Source: Smithella sp. (GTDB taxonomy: Bacteria; Desulfobacterota; Syntrophia; Syntrophales; Smithellaceae). From it: a stretch of 26,348 nt of DNA. The notes beneath the pieces are model-generated. The model worked only from the letters and a program-made list of their open reading frames with translations. It was not told the DNA's origin and ran no database searches. Location: contig JAAZOZ010000015.1 of assembly GCA_012797505.1 (NCBI GenBank), forward strand, positions 1 to 26,348. The letters are read 5' to 3'. Positions within the stretch are counted from its first letter, which is position 1, and each line of letters begins with the position of its first letter. The position numbers and the translations under genes were made by a program. Below, one piece after another: positions 7,200 through 16,337 of the stretch.

Positions 7200-7646
7200 A
7201 TGTCCGTATTTCGTGGGCATTATCACCATACTATCGACGAAAAGGGAAGAATTATTTTCCCGTCCAGGTTCCGGGATACCTTCGCCGAGCATTATGACAA
7301 TAAAATGGTCATCACGAACTGGGACGGGTATTTAATCGTGTTCCCCTACGCCCAATGGCTGCTCATCGAAGAAGAAGTATTGAGGCGGCGCATTCTGGAC
7401 AAAAAAATTCGTGATTTTCAAAGATTTTTTATGTCCGGAGCGGTGGACTGCGCTCTGGACGGTCAGGGACGGGTGTTGATTCCGCCGGCCCTGCGGGAAT
7501 ATGCCAAGCTGGAAAAAGACATTGTTCTGGTGGGCATGCTGAAAAATATTGAAATCTGGCCCAGGGAAAAATTTGAAGAAAGAAACAAAGAGGCCGGCGA
7601 GAAAATAGACAGGGATAACGAGATCGCCGAGAGCCTGGGGATATGA
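7200..7646 (+). CDS. mraZ: Transcriptional regulator MraZ
   Basis: First gene of the dcw operon; a DNA-binding repressor of its own operon in characterised bacteria. It has 148 residues (E. coli 152) with two AbrB-like swapped-hairpin domains. The first carries DEKGR (13-17) and FPSRFRD; the second carries DGQGR (87-91) and LIPPALREYA. The ATG at 7200 follows a strong GGAGGGG site and starts MSVFRGHYHHTIDEKGR as in the family. An ORF reading back to 7125 would start in the promoter and is rejected. The stop overlaps the rsmH start (ATGA), implying translational coupling. Three candidate MraZ-binding repeats lie immediately upstream. Confidence 0.96.
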   Translation: MSVFRGHYHHTIDEKGRIIFPSRFRDTFAEHYDNKMVITNWDGYLIVFPYAQWLLIEEEVLRRRILDKKIRDFQRFFMSGAVDCALDGQGRVLIPPALREYAKLEKDIVLVGMLKNIEIWPREKFEERNKEAGEKIDRDNEIAESLGI

Positions 7647-8584
7647 CCGTGACGGCCGGTTTCGCTCATGAGCCGGTGATGCGCGACGAAGTGCTGTCCT
7701 GGCTGGTGGGAAACAAAACCGGGGTTTACGTGGACGGCACGATTGGCGGGGGAGGGCACGCCCTCGCGATCCTGGAGAACACCCGGGCGCATCTGATCGG
7801 GATCGACCGGGATGCGGAGGCGATCCAGGCCGCCCGGCAGAGGCTGGAACCTTTTCAATCGCGCGTTACGCTTGTCAAGGGGAACTTTGCCGATCTGGCC
7901 TCTGTGCTGGGCGGGCTCGGCATTGAAAAAGTGGACGGCGTGATTTTGGATCTGGGGGTTTCCTCTCATCAACTGGATGCGGCGCACAGAGGATTCAGTT
8001 TTGGCCGGTCGGCGCCGCTGGATATGCGAATGGACCGGGATGAAAAGCTTCGCGCTTATGATATGGTCAATGGTTTCACACCGTCCGAACTGGAAAAGGT
8101 GATCCGGTTGTACGGAGAAGAAAAAATGGCAGCGAGAATCGCCAGGGCAATCGTCAGAAGAAGGCAGGCTTCGCCGATCGAAACCACGGCGGAACTGGCG
8201 GCCCTGATCGCGCAGGCGATGCCGCAAAGCATGAAGCATCAGAAAATTCATCCCGCCACGCGGACTTTTCAGGCGATCCGGATTGCCGTCAACCGCGAAC
8301 TGGACGCTTTGGCTTCGGGCATTCACGCCGCCGTCGCTGCCCTTTCGGCCGGCGGCCGTCTGGGGGTGATTTCGTTTCACTCCCTGGAAGACCGGATCGT
8401 GAAACATACCTTTCTTGACCTGGCGGCGGCCTGTGTCTGCCCCAAAGAGGTTCCGTACTGCATCTGTCACAAACAGGCCGTCGTAAAAGTTTTAACCCGC
8501 AAAGCCCTGACGCCTTCTCCGGAGGAAATCCGGAGAAACCCGCGGGCCCGCAGCGCAAAATTGCGCGTGGCAGAGAGGATTTAA
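7643..8584 (+). CDS. rsmH: 16S rRNA (cytosine-1402-N4) methyltransferase RsmH (MraW)
   Basis: A SAM-dependent methyltransferase that modifies C1402 in the decoding centre of 16S rRNA. At 313 residues it has the standard length. Hallmarks include HEPVMRDEVL (9-18), the SAM-binding DGTIGGGGH (31-39), LDLGVSSHQLD, RGFSFG, LDMRMD, and ISFHSLEDRIVKHTF towards the C-terminus, ending NPRARSAKLRVAER. The start overlaps the mraZ stop by four bases, and ftsL begins one base after its TAA. This is the canonical second gene of dcw clusters. Confidence 0.97.
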   Translation: MTVTAGFAHEPVMRDEVLSWLVGNKTGVYVDGTIGGGGHALAILENTRAHLIGIDRDAEAIQAARQRLEPFQSRVTLVKGNFADLASVLGGLGIEKVDGVILDLGVSSHQLDAAHRGFSFGRSAPLDMRMDRDEKLRAYDMVNGFTPSELEKVIRLYGEEKMAARIARAIVRRRQASPIETTAELAALIAQAMPQSMKHQKIHPATRTFQAIRIAVNRELDALASGIHAAVAALSAGGRLGVISFHSLEDRIVKHTFLDLAAACVCPKEVPYCICHKQAVVKVLTRKALTPSPEEIRRNPRARSAKLRVAERI

Positions 8585-8585
8585 G

Positions 8586-8933
8586 ATGGCGCAGACAGCA
8601 GGAACACAGGCGATTACGCAGGGCCGGCCCCTGAAAGAAGCCGATGCCGCTTCCTTCGGCGTGAAGTATCCGACCTTTATCGTTGTGGCGCTTGTCATCA
8701 TGTTTGTCGCGGTGATCTATGTCGGTTCACACATCCGGATGACCCAAATGGAATATGATGTTGCCGCGGCATTGAGCGCCAAAGAAAATTTACTGGAAGA
8801 ACAGAAAAGATTGAAGCTGGAACTGGCGATGCTCAAATCGCCGCAGAGGATTGAAGACATCGCCCGGACGGAGCTGCAGATGACGTATCCCACGGCGGCG
8901 CAGGTGATTGTTTTAAAGCAAACAAGGAAGTGA
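8586..8933 (+). CDS. ftsL: Cell division protein FtsL
   Basis: A small bitopic divisome protein of 115 residues. A ~27-residue cytoplasmic N-terminus is followed by one transmembrane helix (~residues 28-46). A periplasmic heptad-like coiled coil follows (~50-85, KENLLEEQKRLKLELAML), then the family-typical RIEDIARTELQM. FtsL pairs with FtsB/FtsQ and activates FtsW-FtsI. FtsL is poorly conserved in sequence, so topology and position between rsmH and ftsI carry much of the assignment. An AGAGAGGA site lies upstream. Its stop is two bases before the preferred ftsI start. Confidence 0.9.
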   Translation: MAQTAGTQAITQGRPLKEADAASFGVKYPTFIVVALVIMFVAVIYVGSHIRMTQMEYDVAAALSAKENLLEEQKRLKLELAMLKSPQRIEDIARTELQMTYPTAAQVIVLKQTRK

Positions 8934-8935
8934 CC

Positions 8936-10924
8936 ATGACGGCAGACTCGAAAAAATGGCTGAAATTCCGGCTGGCCAGCATTTTGGCGATTTTTTTGAT
9001 TCTGTTCATTGCGTTGCTTTCCCGCGCTTTTCAGCTGCAGGTCCTGTCCGGCGAGAAGTTGAAAAAACTGGCCGTCCGCCAGCACATCACTACGCTTCCC
9101 ATTCATTCCGAAAGAGGCATGATCTATGACCGCAACGGCGAAAAACTGGCCATGTCGGTGCTGGCGGACTCTGTATGCGCGGATCCGACCCGGATCAGTG
9201 ATCCGGCAAGAGTGTCGCGGGAAATCGCTTCCATCCTGAATATGGACCCGTCGGTCGTGCTGAAAAAGATTTCGGAGCCGAAAAGTTTCTGCTGGCTGGC
9301 CAGAAAGATTTCTTCCCAGCAGGCGCTGATGGTTGAATCCGCAAACCTGGAAGGGATTTTTCTGATCAAGGAACCGAAGCGTTTTTATCCGAACGGACAA
9401 CTGGCGGCGCATTTGATCGGGTTTTCCGGATTTGACGCCGAGGGCCTGGAGGGACTGGAAAAAAAATATGACCCGTATTTGCGGGGGACGCCGGAAAAAC
9501 TGACCTGGGCCAGGGACGCCAAGGGCAAAAAACTCTTTGTGCACGTTGAACATGATCCTTCCGCCAAAAGCGGGAGCGCCAATCTGGTGCTGACCATTGA
9601 CAGCCGAATCCAGTATCTGGCGGAAACGCATTTGAAGGACGCCGTTCTGGAGAAGGGAGCGAAAGGCGGCGTGGCGATTGTCATGGATCCGAAAACGGGA
9701 GAGATTCTGGCGATGGCCAATGAAAAAGGATTCAATCCCAACAACATCAAAGGGCTGACGTCGGAAGCCTGGCGAAACCGCGCCATCACCGATTCTTTTG
9801 ATCCCGGATCAACCTTTAAGCCCTTTCTGGTCGCCGCCGCCCTTGAAGAAAAAGTCGTCAAGGAGTCGGACCGCTTTTACTGCGAGAATGGACATTATCA
9901 GGTTGCCAACCGAGTGATTCGGGAAGCCAACCATAAAAAGCATGGTTATCTGGCCGTGCGGGACATCATTAAGTACTCCAGCAACATCGGCTCGGCCAAA
10001 ATCGCGGAAAAGCTCGGCCGGGAAAAGTTTTATGCGTATATTAAAAATTTCGGTTTTGGCTCCCGGACGGGCATTGACCTGTCGGGCGAGGCGGCGGGTG
10101 TCTTGCAGCCCGTCAGGAGCTGGACGAGGGTGGATACGACCAACATCGGCTTCGGGCAGGGCATTTCGGTCACCGCCATTCAACTCATCACAGCGCTGTC
10201 GTCGATTGCCAACGGAGGCGTTCTGATGAAGCCCTATATCGTGAAAGGGCTCACCGATAAAAATAACCAGCCCGTCAAGATGTTCGCTCCGGAGGCCGTG
10301 CGCCGGGTGGTTTCTCCCGATACGGCCAGGCGCATGGCGGTTATGCTGACCGATGTGGTCGGGGCCGAAGACGGCACGGGAAAGAGAGCCCATATTATGA
10401 ATGTCGCCGTGGCCGGAAAAACCGGGACCGCGCAAAAATATGATTTTAAGCGCGGCGCTTACTCCTCGGAAAAGGTGCGGACGTCGTTTATCGGATTTTT
10501 CCCCTCGGACAATCCGCAGGTGGTGATTCTGGTCATGCTCGATGAACCGCAGCGGGACAAATGGGGAGGCGTGGCCGCCGCGCCGGTGTTTAAAAACATC
10601 GGCGAGCAGATTCTCAACTGTTTCAAGACGAACATTCGCGAAGCCCCTGCGTTTGACCCCCAGCCGGTCCACGATCTGCAGTTGGTTTCGGCGGATGCTC
10701 CCTTGATGGAGGATTTGGCGGTTGAGAGCAATGAGATCGATGATGAATCCCGCATGCCGGATTTTAAAGGATTAACCCTTCGTGAGGCGTTGAAAATGGC
10801 GAGGTCCCGGTCGATAGAGCTTCGGGTATCCGGCAACGGCTGGGCGACCAAGCAGGTTCCCGCGCCCGGTTCGGATCTGGGCGAGGATCGGCTGTGTAAA
10901 GTTTTTTTTGAGATGAAGAACTGA
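8936..10924 (+). CDS. ftsI: Septal peptidoglycan transpeptidase FtsI (PBP3/PBP2-type) with C-terminal PASTA domain
   Basis: A class B penicillin-binding protein that crosslinks septal peptidoglycan with FtsW. It has 662 residues, longer than E. coli FtsI (588). A transmembrane helix (~13-33) is followed by a PBP dimerisation domain (ERGMIYDRNGEKLA) and the transpeptidase domain. The catalytic motifs are intact: S292-TFK, S348-S-N350 and K495-T-G497. Residues ~607-662 (MPDFKGLTLREALKMA to the end) form one PASTA domain, as in SpoVD/PBP2x-like proteins. I prefer ATG at 8936 because AAGGAAG sits at ideal spacing; GTG at 8930, overlapping the ftsL stop, is possible but too close to that site. murEF starts four bases after the stop. 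Confidence 0.95.
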   Translation: MTADSKKWLKFRLASILAIFLILFIALLSRAFQLQVLSGEKLKKLAVRQHITTLPIHSERGMIYDRNGEKLAMSVLADSVCADPTRISDPARVSREIASILNMDPSVVLKKISEPKSFCWLARKISSQQALMVESANLEGIFLIKEPKRFYPNGQLAAHLIGFSGFDAEGLEGLEKKYDPYLRGTPEKLTWARDAKGKKLFVHVEHDPSAKSGSANLVLTIDSRIQYLAETHLKDAVLEKGAKGGVAIVMDPKTGEILAMANEKGFNPNNIKGLTSEAWRNRAITDSFDPGSTFKPFLVAAALEEKVVKESDRFYCENGHYQVANRVIREANHKKHGYLAVRDIIKYSSNIGSAKIAEKLGREKFYAYIKNFGFGSRTGIDLSGEAAGVLQPVRSWTRVDTTNIGFGQGISVTAIQLITALSSIANGGVLMKPYIVKGLTDKNNQPVKMFAPEAVRRVVSPDTARRMAVMLTDVVGAEDGTGKRAHIMNVAVAGKTGTAQKYDFKRGAYSSEKVRTSFIGFFPSDNPQVVILVMLDEPQRDKWGGVAAAPVFKNIGEQILNCFKTNIREAPAFDPQPVHDLQLVSADAPLMEDLAVESNEIDDESRMPDFKGLTLREALKMARSRSIELRVSGNGWATKQVPAPGSDLGEDRLCKVFFEMKN

Positions 10925-10927
10925 GGG

Positions 10928-13894
10928 ATGATGAAGCTTCGTCAATTACTGCAGGGAGTCCGGACGGTCCGGACGGAAACGGATCCGCAAGGCGATGTTT
11001 CATCGATTTGCTATGTCGCAGAGGCGTGCGGCCCGGGGTCGCTCTTTGTCGCGATTCCGGGCCTTGCCTTTGACGGCCACCATTTTATCGGCCGGGCCAT
11101 CGAGCGGGGCGCGCGTTTCATTGTGCATCAGAAAGACATCGAGGTTCCCGACGGGGTCACGGCCGTTCAGGTATCCGACAGCCGCCGCGCGCTGGGCACG
11201 CTTGCCAAAAATTATTTTGGCGACCCGTCCTCCCGTCTGACCCTGATCGGCATCACGGGGACCAGCGGGAAGACCACCGTGTCCTATCTGCTGGAATCCA
11301 TCCTGACGGCCGCCGGTTTTCGCTGCGGTGTTCTGGGGACCATCAATTACCGCTACAACGGCAAATTCTTTCCCGCTCCGAACACGACGCCGGAATCTTA
11401 TGACCTGCAGAGAATTCTGAACGAGATGGCGGACGCCGGGGTTACGCATGTGATTGCCGAGGTCTCGTCGCACGCGCTGGATCTGAAAAGAGTTGACGAC
11501 TGCGACTTTGATCTGGCTGTTTTTACCAATCTCAGTCCGGAGCATCTGGACTACCACAAGGACATGGAAGACTATTTCCGGGCAAAACAAAGGTTGTTTG
11601 CCGAGCTGCTGCCCCGAAGCCGGAAAAACCTTCCGTGTAAAGCCGTGATCAACGCGGACGATCCCCGGGGACGGCGGCTGATCGGCGAAATTTCCGTTCC
11701 GGTTCTTTCCTACGGTCTGGAAAATGCCGGCGGGGTGAGCGCACAGAACGCAGTTGTTTCGCTGCGCGGCATTCGGGCGGACATCCGTCTGAACGGGGAA
11801 AAAATACCGGTGTCCTCCGGGCTGATCGGCGGATTCAACCTGTCCAATATTCTGGCGGCTTGTGCCGCTGCGTCGGTTCTGGGGGCGGAACCTCGGGCCA
11901 TTGCGGCAGGCATTCAAAACCTGTCGTTTGTTCCCGGGCGTCTGGAAAGGGTTGTTCCTTCGGGCGGCGTTCATGTTTTTGTCGATTACGCCCACAAGCC
12001 GGATGCCCTGGAGCAGGTCCTCCGGAATCTGCACGGTTTGAAGCAAAAAAGAATCCTGACGGTTTTCGGCTGCGGGGGAAATCGCGACCGCGCCAAAAGG
12101 CCGATGATGGGAGGCATCGCGACGGAATGGAGCGACCTGACGATTGTAACGTCGGACAACCCCAGGCGTGAAGATCCGCTGGAGATCATCCGTGAAATTG
12201 AAGCGGGGATCGACGAAACCAGGATCAGAAAAGCATCGCCGGAGGGCCTGGAATTTGACGCCGCCGGCCATGTCTACACGGTGCTTGCCGACCGGAGAGC
12301 CGCCATCGAAGCCGCTGTCCGGATCGCCCAACCGCAGGATATCGTCCTGATTGCCGGCAAGGGCCATGAAGATTATCAGATTCTGGGAACGAAAAAAGTG
12401 CCGTTTGACGACCGGCTGGCCGCCGCACGGGCTTTGCGGTTGAAGTTTTCCGGACGGATGTCTCCGGCGTTTTCGCTGGCCGAGGTGCTGGCCGCAACCG
12501 GCGGACGCCTGGCGGCGGGAGACGCCGATCAAACCGTTTACGGCATTTCCACCGATTCCAGACAAATCCGCCCCGGCAATCTTTTTGTCGCCCTTGCCGG
12601 GGAGCATTTTGACGGACACGCCTTTGTTGCAAAGGCCGTGGAAGAAGGAGCCGACGGCGTCCTGGTTGCCGATGCCGGCAAAATCAAGATCGGGACGGCC
12701 AATCAGCAGATCGGCGTGATTGAAGCGGCGGATACGCTGCGGGCGCTGGGGGATCTGGCCCATGCGCATCGGCGGCGTTTTTCCATCCCCGTCATTGCGC
12801 TGACCGGGTCTTCGGGCAAGACCACCACCCGCGAAATGCTGGCCTGCATTCTGGGGCAGGAGAAAAACGTTCTCCGGACGGAGGGGAACTTCAATAATCT
12901 GATCGGCCTTCCACAGACGCTTTTCCGGATGACGGATCAGCACGATGCGGCCGTTCTGGAAATGGGGACCAACACGCGCGGCGAAATCAAAAGGCTGACG
13001 CAAATCGCCGCGCCGGACATCGGTCTGATCACCAATGTCGGTCCCGCGCATCTGGCGGGGTTCGGCTCGGTGGAGGCCGTGCGGGAGGAAAAAGGCGATT
13101 TATGGCTGCACATGGATCCGGCAGGCACTGCCGTCGTGAATCTGGACGATGAGGCGGTGCGCCGGACGGCCGACCGATGGTCCGGACGGCGCGTGACCTT
13201 CAGCATGAGCGCCGGCGCCGACGTCGGCGTGAACGACATCCGCCGAAACGGCGCCCGGGGGGTGAGTTTTCATCTGCTGATGAACGGGCAGGCGCACAAG
13301 GTGGACATGAAAGTTGCGGGCCTTCATAACATTTACAACGCGATGGCCGCCGCCGCCGCGGCGTTGGCCTGCGGCGCCGGGGCCGAATCGATCCGACGGG
13401 GCCTGTCGATGTTTCAGCCGGTCGGCGGGCGCATGGAGATCCTCCGGCTGCAAAACGGCGCGTATCTGATCAACGACGCCTACAATGCCAACCCCGCCTC
13501 CGTGCGCGAAGCGCTGCTGACGCTCAGGGACCTGATGAATTCGCACGACGCTTTCGTGCTGCTGGGCGATATGCTGGAACTGGGCGACGCCGCGCCGGAG
13601 ATGCACCGGAAGATCGGCCTGCTGTTGGCGACCATCGGCGTGGCGGCGGTTTTTCTTCAGGGGGATTTTGCGCAAGCAACCGCCGAGGGCGCACGGGAAG
13701 GCGGACTGGCCGCGGAACGGATTCTGTTTTTACAAGACGATGAGGAAGCCGTGGCTTTTTTGAAAAGGAAGCTGCGCAAAGGCGACTGGATTCTGGTCAA
13801 GGGCTCGCGGCGGATGAAAATGGACCGGCTGGCGGCGCGGCTGGGCGAAGCAATCGGCGTTGAAAAAGCAGAGGACCAGGAGGCGGCCCTGTAG
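10928..13894 (+). CDS. murE/murF: Fused MurE-MurF: UDP-MurNAc-tripeptide ligase and UDP-MurNAc-pentapeptide ligase
   Basis: One 988-residue frame encodes two consecutive Mur ligases. Residues 1-510 are MurE, adding meso-diaminopimelate: GTSGKTT with Lys115, HVIAEVSSHALDL, FVDYAHKPDAL, and D410-N-P-R413, the motif linked to meso-DAP specificity. Residues 511-988 are MurF, adding D-Ala-D-Ala: STDSRQI, GSSGKTTTREML with Lys631, NNLIGLP, and INDAYNANPASV. The junction has no linker: MurE ends and MSPAFSLAEVL, which looks like a normal MurF start, follows in frame (Met511, base 12458). Start is ATG at 10928 or the adjacent ATG at 10931, with GAGGG overlapping the ftsI stop. Such fusions are known in some bacteria (e.g. 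Bordetella). Both halves appear catalytically complete, so successive steps may be channelled. Confidence 0.95.
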   Translation: MMKLRQLLQGVRTVRTETDPQGDVSSICYVAEACGPGSLFVAIPGLAFDGHHFIGRAIERGARFIVHQKDIEVPDGVTAVQVSDSRRALGTLAKNYFGDPSSRLTLIGITGTSGKTTVSYLLESILTAAGFRCGVLGTINYRYNGKFFPAPNTTPESYDLQRILNEMADAGVTHVIAEVSSHALDLKRVDDCDFDLAVFTNLSPEHLDYHKDMEDYFRAKQRLFAELLPRSRKNLPCKAVINADDPRGRRLIGEISVPVLSYGLENAGGVSAQNAVVSLRGIRADIRLNGEKIPVSSGLIGGFNLSNILAACAAASVLGAEPRAIAAGIQNLSFVPGRLERVVPSGGVHVFVDYAHKPDALEQVLRNLHGLKQKRILTVFGCGGNRDRAKRPMMGGIATEWSDLTIVTSDNPRREDPLEIIREIEAGIDETRIRKASPEGLEFDAAGHVYTVLADRRAAIEAAVRIAQPQDIVLIAGKGHEDYQILGTKKVPFDDRLAAARALRLKFSGRMSPAFSLAEVLAATGGRLAAGDADQTVYGISTDSRQIRPGNLFVALAGEHFDGHAFVAKAVEEGADGVLVADAGKIKIGTANQQIGVIEAADTLRALGDLAHAHRRRFSIPVIALTGSSGKTTTREMLACILGQEKNVLRTEGNFNNLIGLPQTLFRMTDQHDAAVLEMGTNTRGEIKRLTQIAAPDIGLITNVGPAHLAGFGSVEAVREEKGDLWLHMDPAGTAVVNLDDEAVRRTADRWSGRRVTFSMSAGADVGVNDIRRNGARGVSFHLLMNGQAHKVDMKVAGLHNIYNAMAAAAAALACGAGAESIRRGLSMFQPVGGRMEILRLQNGAYLINDAYNANPASVREALLTLRDLMNSHDAFVLLGDMLELGDAAPEMHRKIGLLLATIGVAAVFLQGDFAQATAEGAREGGLAAERILFLQDDEEAVAFLKRKLRKGDWILVKGSRRMKMDRLAARLGEAIGVEKAEDQEAAL

Positions 13895-13906
13895 GCGGGA
13901 GAAAAA

Positions 13907-14986
13907 ATGATTTACGAATTTTTATATCCTTTGCACACGGTGTTTTCCTCCTTCAACGTATTCCGGTATATCACGTTCAGGACCATTTTCGCCTCCATCA
14001 CGGCCCTCCTGATCTGTCTGGCGCTGGGAAGATGGTTTATTGAAAAGCTGCAGAAAATGCAGATTGATCAGCAGATTCGCGAGGACGGACCCCAAACGCA
14101 TCTGGTCAAGAAGGGCACGCCGACGATGGGGGGCATGCTGATTCTCTTTGCGGTGACGGTCTCCACGATCCTGTGGGCGAACCTTTCCGTGGTGTATATC
14201 TGGCTGGTGCTGCTGGTTACCGTCGGGTTCGGCCTGATCGGCTTTCTGGATGATTACAGGAAGCTGGCTGTTCGGAATTCCCGGGGCGTGCCCGGGAAAG
14301 TCAGGCTGGCCGCTGAAATCATCATCGCCCTGTTCGTCGGGGTCGTTTTGTATTTCAAGCCGGGGTTCAGCGCGCAGGTGACGATTCCCTTCTTTAAGAC
14401 GGTTTTGCCCAATCTGGGCTGGGGCTATGTCCTGCTGTGCGTTTTCATCATCGTGGGCGCGGCCAATGCCGTGAATCTGACGGACGGCCTGGATGGTCTG
14501 GCGACGGGGCCCGCGGGCATCTGCTTTGTCACCTATCTGCTGTTCGCCTATTTTGCCGGCAACGTCAAGGTTGCGCATTATCTGCAGATTCCTTATGTGC
14601 CCGGCGCGGGCGAGTTGTCCGTGTTCTGCGGAGCGTTCATGGGCGCGGCGCTGGGCTTTCTGTGGTTTAACGCCCATCCGGCGGAAATTTTCATGGGCGA
14701 TGTCGGCTCTCTGTCGATGGGCGGCGCGCTGGGAACCGTGGCCGTCATCACCAAGCAGGAAATTCTTCTGGCGATTGTCGGCGGGGTTTTTGTGATGGAG
14801 ACGTTTTCCGTCATTTTCCAGGTCGGTTATTTCAAGCTGACGGGCGGGAAAAGAATTTTCCGGATGGCGCCGATCCATCATCATTTCGAACTCAAGGGCT
14901 GGGCGGAGCCGAAAGTCATTGTCCGGTTCTGGATCATTTCGATCCTGCTGGCGCTTCTGGCGATCAGCACATTGAAGCTGCGGTAG
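13907..14986 (+). CDS. mraY: Phospho-N-acetylmuramoyl-pentapeptide transferase MraY
   Basis: Integral membrane enzyme that transfers phospho-MurNAc-pentapeptide to undecaprenyl phosphate, making lipid I. It has 359 residues (E. coli 360) and about ten hydrophobic helices. Signature sites are present: KKGTPTMGG, FLDDYRK with D115-D116, NLTDGLDGLA with N190, D193 and D196, FMGDVGSLSMGG, and the APIHHHFELKGW loop. A GGGAG site precedes the ATG, and the gap after murEF is 12 bases. murD follows after seven bases. Confidence 0.97.
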   Translation: MIYEFLYPLHTVFSSFNVFRYITFRTIFASITALLICLALGRWFIEKLQKMQIDQQIREDGPQTHLVKKGTPTMGGMLILFAVTVSTILWANLSVVYIWLVLLVTVGFGLIGFLDDYRKLAVRNSRGVPGKVRLAAEIIIALFVGVVLYFKPGFSAQVTIPFFKTVLPNLGWGYVLLCVFIIVGAANAVNLTDGLDGLATGPAGICFVTYLLFAYFAGNVKVAHYLQIPYVPGAGELSVFCGAFMGAALGFLWFNAHPAEIFMGDVGSLSMGGALGTVAVITKQEILLAIVGGVFVMETFSVIFQVGYFKLTGGKRIFRMAPIHHHFELKGWAEPKVIVRFWIISILLALLAISTLKLR

Positions 14987-14993
14987 GGAAAGC

Positions 14994-16337
14994 ATGCAAC
15001 TGGCAGACAGGAAAATAGCCGTGATCGGCATGGGGAAAACGGGCATTGCCGCCGCCGCGTTTCTGGGTGGAAGCGGAGCCGCCGTCGTGGCGGTCGATGA
15101 GAAACCCCGGGACCAGTGGGGCGGGGAGTTTGAACAAATCGCCCATCGGCCGTGGCTTGCCGTCGGACGCTATGACGAGACCTGCCTGGACGGCGTGGAT
15201 CTGGTGGTGCCGTCTCCGGGGATCCCCCCCCGCCATCCCCTTCTGACGGCGGCGCAGCAAAAAAAGATTCCGATCTTGAGCGAGGTCGAGCTGGCCTGCC
15301 GGTTCATCCGCGTGCCGATCATCGCCGTGACGGGCACCAACGGGAAAACCACCACCACCACGCTGCTGGGCGAGATTCTGGCGCGCGCCGGGAAAAAAGT
15401 GTTTGTCGGCGGCAACATCGGGAATCCACTGATCGAATACGCCGGCGCCGCGCAGACGGATGATTTCATCGTCGCCGAAATCAGCAGCTTTCAGCTTCAG
15501 TGGATCGAATCGTTCCGTCCGCATGCCGCCATTCTGCTCAACATCACCTGCGATCATGTCAACTACCACGGGTCGTTTGAAGAATACCGCCGCATCAAGG
15601 GGAGAATTTTTGAAAACCAGCGTGAAAACGATCTGGCGGTTCTGAACGCCGAAGATCCGCAGCAGGAAGGCCTGGATGCTTCAATGCGGGCCTGCGTGGT
15701 CCGGTTCAGCTCCGTCCGGCCGCTTGCGCCGGGCCTTTGCCTGCAGAAGGATTCTCTGGTGTACAGCGGGCCCGACGGCACGGATGAGCGGTACCCTCTG
15801 GGGATGATCAGGATTCCCGGTCTGCATAATGTGGAAAACGTCATGGCGGCGGTGGCCGTGGCTCGCTTCTGCGGCTGTTCAAAGGAGAGCATCGTGGAAG
15901 CGGTGTCGCAGTTTCGGGGCCTGCCGCATCGGATTGAATTTGCCGGGGAAAAGCGTGCGGTTCAATTTTATGACGATTCCAAGGGAACCAATGTTGATGC
16001 CGTCGTGCGGGCGCTGCAAACCTTTTCGTCGCCGGTGATTCTGCTTCTGGGCGGACGGGACAAGGACGGAAATTTTGACGTGTTGCAGCCGATGCTGGGC
16101 GCCAAAACCAAACAGGTTGTCCTGTTTGGCGAGGCGCGCGACCAAATCGAGCCGCAGCTGGGCAATACGACGCCGATCGCGAAGGAAGCGACGCTGAAAG
16201 CGGCCGTCCTCCGGGCGTACCGGGACGCGAAACCCGGAGATATTGTGCTTCTGTCGCCGGGATGCGCGAGCTTTGATGCGTTTGCCAATTACAGGGAGCG
16301 GGGAAATCATTTTAAGGAAGTGGTCAGGAATCTTTAA
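14994..16337 (+). CDS. murD: UDP-N-acetylmuramoyl-L-alanine--D-glutamate ligase MurD
   Basis: Cytoplasmic ATP-dependent ligase adding D-Glu to UDP-MurNAc-L-Ala. It has 447 residues (E. coli 438). The N-terminal UMP-binding Rossmann segment reads KIAVIGMGKTGIAAA. The ATP loop is TGTNGKTTTTTLLGE with Lys118. Further family motifs are GGNIGNPLI, EISSFQLQWI, NVENVMAA, GLPHRIEF and YDDSKGTNVDA, with LLSPGCASFDAFANYRERG near the end. AGGGAAAG lies upstream of the ATG. Its TAA is directly followed by the ftsW ATG. Confidence 0.97.
   Translation: MQLADRKIAVIGMGKTGIAAAAFLGGSGAAVVAVDEKPRDQWGGEFEQIAHRPWLAVGRYDETCLDGVDLVVPSPGIPPRHPLLTAAQQKKIPILSEVELACRFIRVPIIAVTGTNGKTTTTTLLGEILARAGKKVFVGGNIGNPLIEYAGAAQTDDFIVAEISSFQLQWIESFRPHAAILLNITCDHVNYHGSFEEYRRIKGRIFENQRENDLAVLNAEDPQQEGLDASMRACVVRFSSVRPLAPGLCLQKDSLVYSGPDGTDERYPLGMIRIPGLHNVENVMAAVAVARFCGCSKESIVEAVSQFRGLPHRIEFAGEKRAVQFYDDSKGTNVDAVVRALQTFSSPVILLLGGRDKDGNFDVLQPMLGAKTKQVVLFGEARDQIEPQLGNTTPIAKEATLKAAVLRAYRDAKPGDIVLLSPGCASFDAFANYRERGNHFKEVVRNL

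Noticed and set aside
11000..13051. 683-codon open frame antisense to murEF
   Set aside because: Its composition (rich in R, G, P, Q, H) and lack of any family motif are typical of the antisense shadow of a GC-rich gene; the sense strand is a clear MurE-MurF.
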